Of a stretch of 13,774 nucleotides of DNA, positions 1-6,853 are shown piece after piece (the first letter of the stretch is position 1; each line of letters starts with the position of its first letter). Under the pieces are notes generated by a model. That model was not told where the DNA came from. It was given only the letters and a program-made list of their open reading frames with translations, and did not search any database. Location: positions 1 to 13,774 of the forward strand of contig JAAYTC010000162.1 of the NCBI GenBank assembly GCA_012518155.1, given 5' to 3'. A program made the translations under genes and the position numbers. The DNA comes from Bacteroidales bacterium (GTDB lineage Bacteria; Bacteroidota; Bacteroidia; Bacteroidales; Dysgonomonadaceae).

Positions 1-70
1 GGGACTTTCACAAGCCCCCGCTTCCGGTTTTTGTAATTAAAAAGTAGAGTGTTCCATTAAATAGCAGGGA

Positions 71-787
71 TTAATCTCCTGCCTTAATTCTTCCAATGCC
101 GTTTTTGGAGAGGTCGGTCTCCCCGGGCTTGCCGTAATAGGTAACGCTGCCTATACCGTCAGAACGCACCTTGAGGTATTCCGAGGCGTGGCAGCTGACA
201 TTACCTACTCCCTCGGAGGAGACGGTGGCGCTCCGCGAGACGAGCTTGGAGGCGTTCACGTTGCCCACACCTTCGGAGCGGATCTCTACCCGGTCGGCTT
301 TACCGCCCAAAGTGATGTTGCCTACTCCCTCGGAGGATACACGGGTAAAACCGGCGTCAAGGTCGTTGGCCCTTAAATTGCCGACTCCATCGGAATCGAT
401 CTGTAGTTCAGGGGTGGCAAACGTGCCCAGTATCTCGATATTGCCCACGCCCTCGGAGTCGATTCGCGAAAGGTCGGGTGTGGTGATGGTGATGGTGAGC
501 TTGTCGGCATTGTTTTTTTGTTTTCTCAAAAGCCGATCTTCCATGTCGAGGACTAACTTGTTGCCATCCATCCTCACCTCGAGGATATCAAGGAGTCGCT
601 CGCTCCCCTCGGCGGTGACGCTCGTGGTGGAGGATTGGCGAATCTCGATGTTGGCAACCACCGAGGACTCAATGGCGGTAAAAGGGGCGACGTCGAACTG
701 GTCGGTGGCGTAACGAGATTGCCCATTGGTCGCGATACAGCTTGTAAATAGCAAGGCTATAAGCGTGAAAGTAATTGTTGTTTTCAT
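71..787 (-). CDS. GIN-domain (DUF2807) lipoprotein
   Basis: 238-residue putative envelope lipoprotein. The N-terminus has a hydrophobic stretch followed by a lipobox-like LFTSC with Cys17, so signal peptidase II processing and lipid anchoring are expected. Residues 31-110 form a beta-rich N-terminal part. From residue 111 the motif S-(E/D)-G-(V/I)-G-(N/S) recurs at 111, 132, 152, 171, 191 and 209, with a degenerate copy (KNGIGR) at 228. The spacing of 18-21 residues suits one turn of a right-handed beta-solenoid. This texture and length match the Pfam DUF2807 'head GIN domain' family, often labelled putative auto-transporter adhesin; biochemical function is not established. It lies 106 nt downstream of the TolC gene in the same orientation with no clear promoter between, so it is probably the last gene of the efflux operon. 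Family assignment is fairly secure; a link to efflux is inference. Confidence 0.87.
   Translation of the reverse strand: MKTTITFTLIALLFTSCIATNGQSRYATDQFDVAPFTAIESSVVANIEIRQSSTTSVTAEGSERLLDILEVRMDGNKLVLDMEDRLLRKQKNNADKLTITITTPDLSRIDSEGVGNIEILGTFATPELQIDSDGVGNLRANDLDAGFTRVSSEGVGNITLGGKADRVEIRSEGVGNVNASKLVSRSATVSSEGVGNVSCHASEYLKVRSDGIGSVTYYGKPGETDLSKNGIGRIKAGD
201..460 (-). repeat. 57-63 bp tandem repeats inside the DUF2807 gene
   Basis: Five 20-bp blocks beginning at 201, 261, 318, 378 and 441 are close copies of each other (the copy at 318 begins TTGCCTACTCCCTCGG). They encode the SEGVGN-type turns of the beta-solenoid. Period is 57-63 bp, always a multiple of three, so the reading frame is kept. 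Similarity is strongest in the turn codons and weak between them. Confidence 0.85.
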
Positions 788-893
788 ATTTCTTGTAATT
801 TTATAATTTCATTATCATATTATTCTTATTTCAATCATCGTATTGATCTCTTTCGGCTTGCATCTTCTTGCCGACCTCACATACATCAACAAA

Positions 894-2201
894 TCAATTT
901 TTCAATAACTCTAGTATTTTCAAACGAAACGCGTATTCATACTTGGCCTGGGCCTCTTCGCCCAGCACCTGGGTGAGGTTGTTCTTGGCAAGAAATAGCT
1001 CGTAGGCGTTGGCACGACCGCTCTCGTATTTCTCTTCGGCAAATCGGTAGGATTCCCGACTGGCGACGACCGACTTTTCGGCGGCTTCCCAACGGCCGCG
1101 GGCACCCACGGCGTTGAAATAGGCTTGCTCGATGCGCTTGCGAAGCTCTATTCTGGTCTTGTCCATCTCCAGACGGGTGTTGGCAATGGCGAGCTCGGCA
1201 TTCCGGACGTTGTGGCGCACCTGAAACCGATTGAAAATGGGGATACGCAAGCTGAAACCGAGGGAGTTGCTGATGTTGTTGCGGAATTGCGCGGCAAACG
1301 GGTCGTTGTCGCGGCCGCTCATCCGGTAATAGCCGGTGCCCATGCTGGCGCCGAACGAAAGGGAGGGGTAGTAGCCCGAGCGGGCCATCAGCAGTTCTTT
1401 CTCGCTGCTCTCCAGCCGGTAGTGCATGCCGCGGATCTCGGGGCGGTTGGCTATGGCACTTTCATATACCGCGTCGGTGGCTAATAGCGGGGTTTCGTTG
1501 ATTAACACTTCAGCGGAGGGGGCGGTGATGGCGAAATCGTGAAAGGCCTCTAACTCCATCACCTGGGCGAGGTCGAGCAGTGCCAGCTTGAGGTTGCTCT
1601 CGGCTTGCACCCGGTTAAGTTCTTCGCGGGCTTGTTGCGCTTCCAGCTCGTAGAGTTCGCCTTGGGCCATCTTGCCGCTTTTCACTAGCTGTGACTGACG
1701 TTGCAGGTCGGCATCGGTCGTCTCCAGCTGGTTCTCGGCTATTTGTAGCAGCTCTTGGTTGAGCAACGCCTGCAGGAACGCGGTGGAGACGCTGAGGATG
1801 ATATCGTCGCGCATCTTCTCGAGGTCGGCCTCCGAAGCGTACATGTCGGCCCTTCGGGCATCGATGTTGTGTTTCATCCGCAGCCCATCGAACAGGGTGA
1901 TATCGCCCCCGATATTGAAGCTGGTTTGCGACGAATTGGTGTTCTGGTACACGTTGTCGAGCCCGATAGAGCGGCCGAAGACGAAGTTTTGCCCCGCGGA
2001 GGCGTTGAGGTTAGGAAGCAGGTCGGCCCTGGCCTGGCTGTAGGCGATTTCGCGTTGCTGCTTGCCCAGCGCGCGTTGCTTGATGTCGCGGTTGTTCTCG
2101 AGCGCGATCTCGATGCATTCAAATAGCGTGTATTGCCGTTGCGCGGGCAGGGTGAACGTGCCGGCGACGAGTAGGCATGTAAGGATCGTGATCGTTTTCA
2201 T
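894..2201 (-). CDS. TolC-family outer-membrane efflux channel
   Basis: 435-residue outer-membrane efflux protein, the exit duct of the tripartite system. A signal peptide is visible at about residues 1-20, with likely cleavage after LPA. Two homologous OEP halves follow: the strand motif ARADLLPNLNASAG (57-70) recurs as ARSGYYPSLSFGASMG (273-288), and the helix motif around KSGKMAQGELYELEAQ (174) recurs as ESGRANAYELFLAKNN (393). This is the internal duplication expected for TolC, and the length is normal for the family. The ATG lies one base after the stop codon of the adaptor gene, so translation is probably coupled. There is no lipobox, so this is TolC-like rather than an OprM/CusC lipoprotein type. 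Confidence 0.94.
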   Translation of the reverse strand: MKTITILTCLLVAGTFTLPAQRQYTLFECIEIALENNRDIKQRALGKQQREIAYSQARADLLPNLNASAGQNFVFGRSIGLDNVYQNTNSSQTSFNIGGDITLFDGLRMKHNIDARRADMYASEADLEKMRDDIILSVSTAFLQALLNQELLQIAENQLETTDADLQRQSQLVKSGKMAQGELYELEAQQAREELNRVQAESNLKLALLDLAQVMELEAFHDFAITAPSAEVLINETPLLATDAVYESAIANRPEIRGMHYRLESSEKELLMARSGYYPSLSFGASMGTGYYRMSGRDNDPFAAQFRNNISNSLGFSLRIPIFNRFQVRHNVRNAELAIANTRLEMDKTRIELRKRIEQAYFNAVGARGRWEAAEKSVVASRESYRFAEEKYESGRANAYELFLAKNNLTQVLGEEAQAKYEYAFRLKILELLKN

Positions 2202-2202
2202 G

Positions 2203-3309
2203 TTAGCGTTTTTTTTCTTCGATGATTTCGGTCCCGCGGATCTTGTCGTTTGCTTTTATTCCACGGGCGACTTCAATACGGATTCCGTCGGACAGGCCGA
2301 TGGTCACGGGCTGCCGCTCGAACTCCTGGGGTTCTTCGTTTTTCACGAGGTACACGAACGTGGAGTCGCCGCTGAATTCCACGGAGCTCTCGGGGATGGT
2401 GACCACGTTTTCGCGACGGTTCAGGATGATATCGGCATTGGCACTGTAGCCGGCACGGATAAACACGCTATCGGGCAGTTGCAGGGCGGCCTTCATCTCG
2501 AACAGGATGGCACCGCTCTCTTCCACTCCCTTGGGAGAGACGTACTCGAGCGTGGCGGGAATAACGAGCCCCTGGATAGCACCGATGGTAATCTCCATGG
2601 GCATGCCCACGGTGAGTTGCCCCACTTCCGTTTCGTCGATCTTGCCCACGAAGAGCATGTCGCTGAGGTTGGCTACCGAGGCAATGGTGGTGCCGTCGTT
2701 GAAGTTGTTGGTCTGGATCACCGAGTTGCCCGCCTTTACCGGTACGTCGAGGATGGTGCCGGTCACGGTGGAACGTACCAGGGTGTTACTGGTTTGTGCC
2801 GAGCTCTGGGTGATCCCGGTGCGGATGAGGCTCAGGTTGTCGGTGGCGGCGCGTAGCTCCTCTTGGTCGTTGTTGTATTGCAACTCCACCCGTTCGAACT
2901 CTTCGCGCGATATCACCTCGCTCTCGTAGAGCTTCCGGTCGCGCTCGTGGTTGATGCGGCTTTGGTCGGCCGCCAGCTTTGCCCGCTCTACACGGGATTC
3001 GGCACTGCTCAGGTTCACCATGTCGGGCACTACCTGTATCCGCGCGATGATGTCGCCCGCCTGTACCGACTCGCCCGCCTCCTTGAATACCTCGGCCACG
3101 ATGCCCGAGAGCTGGGGCTTGATAAGGATCTCGTCGCGCGGGTCGACCTTTCCGGTGGCCACGGTTCGTTTCTCGATGTCTCCCACCGTGGCGGCCTCGA
3201 TATGGTAAGCCACCGCCTTGGGACGCGATTTCTGCCACAAAAACACGAAGGTGGATAGTACCAAGAGCCCCAATAGGGCAAATCCTGCAATTCTGAATAC
3301 TTTTTTCAT
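2203..3309 (-). CDS. HlyD/MacA-type periplasmic adaptor of ABC efflux system
   Basis: 368-residue membrane-fusion protein bridging the inner-membrane permeases and the TolC channel. Residues 8-25 form a single N-terminal membrane anchor. The lipoyl/biotinyl-like domain is split between about 60-93 (LIKPQLSGIVAEVFKEAGESV) and 180-210. An alpha-helical hairpin with coiled-coil character lies between them (about 98-165). A beta-barrel domain follows (about 215-295), then a membrane-proximal domain to the end. This order and length are typical of MacA-like adaptors. It is fourth in the operon, 59 nt after permease B and 1 nt before the TolC gene. The ATG sits 7 nt after an AT-rich octamer array, with no Shine-Dalgarno site. 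Confidence 0.94.
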   Translation of the reverse strand: MKKVFRIAGFALLGLLVLSTFVFLWQKSRPKAVAYHIEAATVGDIEKRTVATGKVDPRDEILIKPQLSGIVAEVFKEAGESVQAGDIIARIQVVPDMVNLSSAESRVERAKLAADQSRINHERDRKLYESEVISREEFERVELQYNNDQEELRAATDNLSLIRTGITQSSAQTSNTLVRSTVTGTILDVPVKAGNSVIQTNNFNDGTTIASVANLSDMLFVGKIDETEVGQLTVGMPMEITIGAIQGLVIPATLEYVSPKGVEESGAILFEMKAALQLPDSVFIRAGYSANADIILNRRENVVTIPESSVEFSGDSTFVYLVKNEEPQEFERQPVTIGLSDGIRIEVARGIKANDKIRGTEIIEEKKR

Positions 3310-3315
3310 ACAATA

Positions 3316-3355
3316 TATTGATTTACTGATTTGCTAATTAGTTGATTCGGTGATT
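3316..3355 (-). repeat. Degenerate octamer array before adaptor gene
   Basis: On the coding strand five consecutive 8-nt units follow AAT(C/T)Annn: AATCACCG, AATCAACT, AATTAGCA, AATCAGTA, AATCAATA. The array ends 7 nt before the adaptor ATG. The five AATYA positions are kept while the last three bases drift. The same pattern occurs before permease B. Confidence 0.7.
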
Positions 3356-3368
3356 ATCAATCATCACC
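3349..3368. other. Small inverted repeat after permease B stop codon
   Basis: GGTGAT (3349-3354) pairs with ATCACC (3363-3368) around an 8-nt loop, directly abutting the permease B stop codon. No T-tract follows, so it is not a convincing terminator. It could be an mRNA hairpin or processing site between operon genes. Confidence 0.4.
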
Positions 3369-4616
3369 TTACTCCTCGCTGATCGCCTCTACCGGCTTGA
3401 TCATCATGGCTCGTTGCGCGGGCATGTACCCGGCGAGGGTGCCGATGATCACGAGGATAAGGAGCGAGCCGACGGCCATCCCGAAGGAGACCATGGGATC
3501 TTTAAAGAACTGATCGCCCTGGCTGAGAACAATGCCCACGCCGCGAAGCAATCCTACCCCCAGCACGATGCCCAGGAGTCCCGCCAACAGGGTAAGCACG
3601 ATGCTCTCGCTGAGAATCTGGCCGATAATATCGCGCGGGGTGGCTCCCAGTGCACGGCGGATGCCGATCTCCTTGGTGCGTTCCCTGACGGTCACCAGCA
3701 TGATGTTGCTCACGCCGATAGAACCGGCCAGTAGGGTGCCCAGCCCCACGATCCATATGAGGGCGGCGATGCCGATGCCCAGGTTGTTGAACATCTTGAA
3801 TTGCTCTTCGATGTTCATCGACCACACGGCGTCGTTATCCTCGGTGGCAATCTGGTGTTGTAGCTTGAGTTGTTCGCTTATTTTGTCTTGCACCACCTTT
3901 ACCGGCACTCCTTTTTTGGCGGTGGCAGCTAACAGGTGCACGATGTTGCCCTGGTTGAATGCTTGTTGCATGGTGGAGAAGGGGAGAACCACCGTCTCCG
4001 CGGTATTGCCCCCGATACTCACGCCGGAGGTGCCGCGTGCTACTCCTACCACCTGAAAGTAGATGCCGTTGACCCGTACCTGCTTCCCGGTAGGGTCTTC
4101 GCCTTTCTGGAAGAGCACTTCATAAACGCGTTCGCCGATGATGCACACTTTTCTTCGTTGGGCGATATCGATGTCGTTGATATACCGGCCGTAAATCATC
4201 TTGCTTTTCTCGATGAGGTCGTACTCGGGGTAGCACCCCTTCACCCTGTACGATCCGCTTTTGTCGCCCCGCACCACGTTGCGGTCGTTGCCGCCACTGA
4301 AGAGCATGGGGGAGAGGTGTTGCAGTTCCTTCACGTTTTCCCGGATCACCGGGATGTCGCTGTTGGTCATGTTCCATCGCCTGCCTTTCCGGAAACCTTG
4401 GTAGGGCAGGGTGGTGCGCTGCGATTCGAAGAAGCAGGAGTTGGTGGCGAAACCATCGATCTGCGAGAAAATTCCCTTTTCCAGCGCGTTGCCCGCGCCC
4501 ACCATCAGCACCAGCATCAGCATGCCCCAGAATACTCCAAAGGCGGTGAGGACACTTCGCGATTTGTTGTGCGTGATGGTGATCCATATCTCTTGCCACC
4601 GGTCTAAATCAAACAT
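3369..4616 (-). CDS. FtsX/MacB-type ABC permease B
   Basis: 415-residue inner-membrane permease of the type VII (MacB/LolCDE) ABC superfamily. One membrane helix lies at about 22-43. A large periplasmic MacB-like core domain follows (about 45-275). Three more helices lie at about 281-308, 338-362 and 378-398. Between helices 2 and 3 is the FtsX-family cytoplasmic segment TVRERTKEIGIRRALGATP (309-327), and the C-terminus ends in the usual MPAQRAMMIKPVEAISEE. No ATPase domain is fused, so it must use the separate ATPase of the operon. It is a paralogue of permease A just upstream, and the pair probably forms a heterodimer; that is inferred from gene context. The gap to permease A is 77 nt and holds an octamer repeat array. 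Confidence 0.93.
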   Translation of the reverse strand: MFDLDRWQEIWITITHNKSRSVLTAFGVFWGMLMLVLMVGAGNALEKGIFSQIDGFATNSCFFESQRTTLPYQGFRKGRRWNMTNSDIPVIRENVKELQHLSPMLFSGGNDRNVVRGDKSGSYRVKGCYPEYDLIEKSKMIYGRYINDIDIAQRRKVCIIGERVYEVLFQKGEDPTGKQVRVNGIYFQVVGVARGTSGVSIGGNTAETVVLPFSTMQQAFNQGNIVHLLAATAKKGVPVKVVQDKISEQLKLQHQIATEDNDAVWSMNIEEQFKMFNNLGIGIAALIWIVGLGTLLAGSIGVSNIMLVTVRERTKEIGIRRALGATPRDIIGQILSESIVLTLLAGLLGIVLGVGLLRGVGIVLSQGDQFFKDPMVSFGMAVGSLLILVIIGTLAGYMPAQRAMMIKPVEAISEE

Positions 4617-4623
4617 TTAATAT

Positions 4624-4663
4624 TGATTTGTTAATTTGTTAATTTGTTAATTCGTTGATTTGC
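4624..4663 (-). repeat. Octamer tandem array before permease B gene
   Basis: On the coding strand five 8-nt units run GCAAATCA, ACGAATTA, ACAAATTA, ACAAATTA, ACAAATCA, ending 7 nt before the permease B ATG. Two central units are identical. Upstream, towards the permease A stop, an 8-nt period persists weakly (CCACATCG at 4669 and again at 4685, 16 nt apart). There is no Shine-Dalgarno site, so the start codon is preceded only by this A/T-rich array. Confidence 0.85.
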
Positions 4664-4693
4664 TGACTCCACATCGTTTCATCACCACATCGA

Positions 4694-5956
4694 TTATTCC
4701 TGCCGCATGGCTTCGATGGGTTTCACTTTAACGGCCCTGCGCGCGGGTAGGTATCCGGCAACTACACCGGCGATGATTAATACCAGGGTCGCGAAAAGGG
4801 CGTAGCCGACGTTGACGGTAGGATTGGTGAAGACCGACATCTGGGGTTCGTTGGACGCTGCCCCGGCACCGGCTGCCTGCTCCATGAAGAAGTGGACGAG
4901 CTCCGTGAGCCCGATTCCCATCATTAACCCGATGTACCCGAACACGGTGGTGATAATGATCGACTCCAAAATGATCGTTTTAAGGATCGAAGCGGGCGTG
5001 GCACCGATGGCCTTCCGGATGCCTATTTCACGGGTACGTTCTTTTACCGACACCAGCATGATGTTGCTCACGCCCACGATTCCCGCGATGAGGGTGAGGA
5101 TACCGATGATGGTGACCAGGAAGGTGATGCCGTCGAAAATTTTCATCGTCTCCACGTATTCCGATTGCGCGTTGTACACCCAGAGGGCTTGCTGATCGTC
5201 GGGATGATAGCGTAAACGCCGCGCCATTAGCGAGCGGAGCGACTCGTCGAAACGTTCGTTCTCTTCCGCCGTAACAAGGCCATCCACGGTGAACGTGATC
5301 TGGTAAAACTTTCCACCCGGGTTGAAAATGGCTTGCGCGGTTGTAAACGGGATGTAGGTGTTGGGGCCTCCCCACTGCTCTAACTTGGAGTTGATACCCA
5401 CCACCTGGAACATGATTTGTCCCACCTTCACGTGCTTTCCCAAGGGTGATTCGTCCTTAAAGAGCAGGTCCGACACCCGTTTGTCGAGCACGATTATCTT
5501 GTTTTTTTCTTTGATGTCCAACGGGTTGATAAATCGCCCGTCGCCGGGTGCCACGATTAGCTTCTCGATATCAAAATAATTGGGCATCACGCCCCGTACT
5601 TGATACGACCCGTACTCCTGCCCGTATGAAATGGTCTGGTTGGAATTGACGCGCGGAGTGACGAGGCCGCTCTCTTCAACCTCGTCGCGAATGAAATCCA
5701 TCTCGCTTTCGGTAAAATAAAGCTGACGGTCGGAACTCAATCCCTGGAAAGGCATGGAGGTGGTACCGGGCCACAGGTTCACGCGGTTCACGGCACGGGA
5801 ACTGAAGTTCTGCATCACCCCGTTTTTAAGTCCATTTCCTGCCCCTAACAGGACGATAAGGATAAAGATGCCCCACGATACCGAGAGGCCGGTGAGGGTG
5901 GTACGCAGTCTGTTTTTCTTGAGCGTACCCCATATCTCGTGCAACTGGTCGGTCAT
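4694..5956 (-). CDS. FtsX/MacB-type ABC permease A
   Basis: 420-residue inner-membrane permease. The first helix is at about 20-41, followed by a periplasmic MacB-PCD-like domain (about 42-270). Three further helices lie at about 277-303, 327-350 and 382-402. The cytoplasmic loop SVKERTREIGIRKAIGATP (303-321) is the FtsX-family coupling region. The C-terminus YLPARRAVKVKPIEAMRQE is characteristic. An Ala/Gly-rich insert (about 360-370) lies between helices 3 and 4. The start codon overlaps the ATPase stop codon as ATGA (5953-5956), a strong sign of translational coupling and of a shared complex. It has the same architecture as permease B but clearly diverged sequence. The substrate cannot be read from the sequence. 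Confidence 0.94.
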   Translation of the reverse strand: MTDQLHEIWGTLKKNRLRTTLTGLSVSWGIFILIVLLGAGNGLKNGVMQNFSSRAVNRVNLWPGTTSMPFQGLSSDRQLYFTESEMDFIRDEVEESGLVTPRVNSNQTISYGQEYGSYQVRGVMPNYFDIEKLIVAPGDGRFINPLDIKEKNKIIVLDKRVSDLLFKDESPLGKHVKVGQIMFQVVGINSKLEQWGGPNTYIPFTTAQAIFNPGGKFYQITFTVDGLVTAEENERFDESLRSLMARRLRYHPDDQQALWVYNAQSEYVETMKIFDGITFLVTIIGILTLIAGIVGVSNIMLVSVKERTREIGIRKAIGATPASILKTIILESIIITTVFGYIGLMMGIGLTELVHFFMEQAAGAGAASNEPQMSVFTNPTVNVGYALFATLVLIIAGVVAGYLPARRAVKVKPIEAMRQE

Positions 5957-6675
5957 ATCATTTCTATTTGCGCGTGCCGTGAAGGAACGTGGATGCCATT
6001 ACTTTCGCGAGTTTCGTACTCGATCATTCCATCTTTCAGGTGAATCACGCGGCGCGTGGACTCCGCGACGGCGGGCTCGTGCGTGACGATGATGGTGGTG
6101 ATCCCTTCCCGGTTGAGCGCGGTGAGCACCTCCATCACTTCCACCGTGGTTTTGCTGTCGAGGGCACCGGTAGGCTCGTCCGCCAGGATAATCTTGGGAT
6201 TCGAGATCAAGGCACGCGCGATGGCTACCCGTTGCTTTTGCCCTCCGGACAGCTCGTTGGGCATGTGGTGCGCCCAATCTTTTAATCCCATTTTATCGAG
6301 ATGCTCCAACGCGATGATGTTTCGTTTCTTGCGGCTCACCTTCTTGTAGTAGAGGGGGAGTGCCACGTTCTCCAGCGCGTTCTTGAAATTAATGAGGTTG
6401 AACGACTGGAACACGAAGCCAATCATCTCGTTGCGGTAGAGCGCGGCTTGTCGTTCGTTCAGGTTTTTGATAAGCGTACCGTTCAGGTAATACTCTCCCG
6501 CGTCGTACTCGTCTAGTATGCCCAAGATATTCAACAGGGTTGATTTCCCCGAGCCCGAAGCACCCATGATGGAGACGTACTCGCCCGCTTCTATTTCGAG
6601 GCTGATGCCCTTCAATACATGCAGCGAGAGGGCTTCGGTGTGGTACGACTTGTGTATTTGGCGGATCTGTATCAT
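5953..6675 (-). CDS. MacB/LolD-type ABC transporter ATPase
   Basis: 240-residue nucleotide-binding subunit that powers the efflux complex. Walker A is GASGSGKST (38-46), Q-loop Gln90, ABC signature LSGGQKQR (142-149), Walker B IILADEP (162-168), D-loop GALD (170-173) and H-loop His199. All key residues are present. I start it at the ATG at 6675 (MIQIRQIHKSY), where homology to LolD/MacB ATPases begins. A GTG start at 6771 would overlap the -7 promoter element and add 32 residues unlike the family. It is the first gene of the operon and its stop codon overlaps the permease A start. It has an unusually long, non-conserved C-terminal tail of about 20 residues. Confidence 0.95.
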   Translation of the reverse strand: MIQIRQIHKSYHTEALSLHVLKGISLEIEAGEYVSIMGASGSGKSTLLNILGILDEYDAGEYYLNGTLIKNLNERQAALYRNEMIGFVFQSFNLINFKNALENVALPLYYKKVSRKKRNIIALEHLDKMGLKDWAHHMPNELSGGQKQRVAIARALISNPKIILADEPTGALDSKTTVEVMEVLTALNREGITTIIVTHEPAVAESTRRVIHLKDGMIEYETRESNGIHVPSRHAQIEMI

Positions 6676-6730
6676 ACGAGCGTAATTTATGTAATTGGAC
6701 GATCGTTCACGCGCAACGGTTACAATAATT

Positions 6731-6771
6731 GAAAAAAACGTGCCGCGCGATCGATGATCATTGCACGGCAC
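6731..6771 (-). terminator. Terminator-like hairpin overlapping efflux promoter
   Basis: Read on the minus strand, GTGCCG (6771-6766) pairs with CGGCAC (6745-6740) and is followed by G and seven T (6738-6732). The stem has 6 bp plus two further pairs after a mismatch, and the loop is rather large. It lies about 83 nt after the deacetylase stop codon and would end that transcript. Its 5' arm begins at the last base of the -7 element, so only read-through RNA could form it. It might instead be an operator. Confidence 0.5.
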
Positions 6772-6801
6772 AAAAGTATATCAAAACATTGTACTATGCA
6801 A
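6771..6801 (-). promoter_or_regulatory. Bacteroidota-type promoter of efflux operon
   Basis: Minus-strand TTG (6801-6799), 20-nt spacer, then TACTTTTG (6778-6771), matching the known Bacteroidota consensus TTG-N19-21-TAnnTTTG. Transcription should start near 6766, giving a leader of about 90 nt before the ATPase ATG at 6675. Confidence 0.65.
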
Positions 6802-6853
6802 TACATAATACTATAGCGTGTAAATATTTAACTTTTTTTAGGGCGCTATTTGT

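Noticed and set aside
64..82. GCAGG/CCTGC hairpin over the DUF2807 stop codon
   Set aside because: Only a 5-bp stem, with no T-tract following on the minus strand; too weak to call a terminator.
201..460. Regularly spaced DNA repeats that could suggest a CRISPR-like array
   Set aside because: The repeats are only about 20 bp and imperfect, spacing always keeps the codon frame, and they lie inside a clear protein-coding gene.
171..713. Plus-strand open frame opposite the DUF2807 gene, with repeated LPTPSE
   Set aside because: It is the antisense reading of the SEGVGN repeats; the lipoprotein frame has the signal peptide and the family match.
853..874. TCGGC/GCCGA hairpin between the TolC and DUF2807 genes
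   Set aside because: 5-bp stem with a 12-nt loop and no T-tract on either strand.
2062..2856. 264-residue plus-strand frame opposite the TolC and adaptor genes
   Set aside because: It crosses two well-supported genes on the other strand and has no family-like features.
3936..4607. Long plus-strand frame opposite permease B
   Set aside because: His/Val-rich translation typical of the antisense of a GC-biased coding region, with no recognisable motifs.
6676..6771. N-terminal extension of the ATPase from a GTG at 6771
   Set aside because: The added 32 residues do not resemble the family, the GTG overlaps the -7 promoter element, and MIQIRQIHKSY at 6675 is a typical start.
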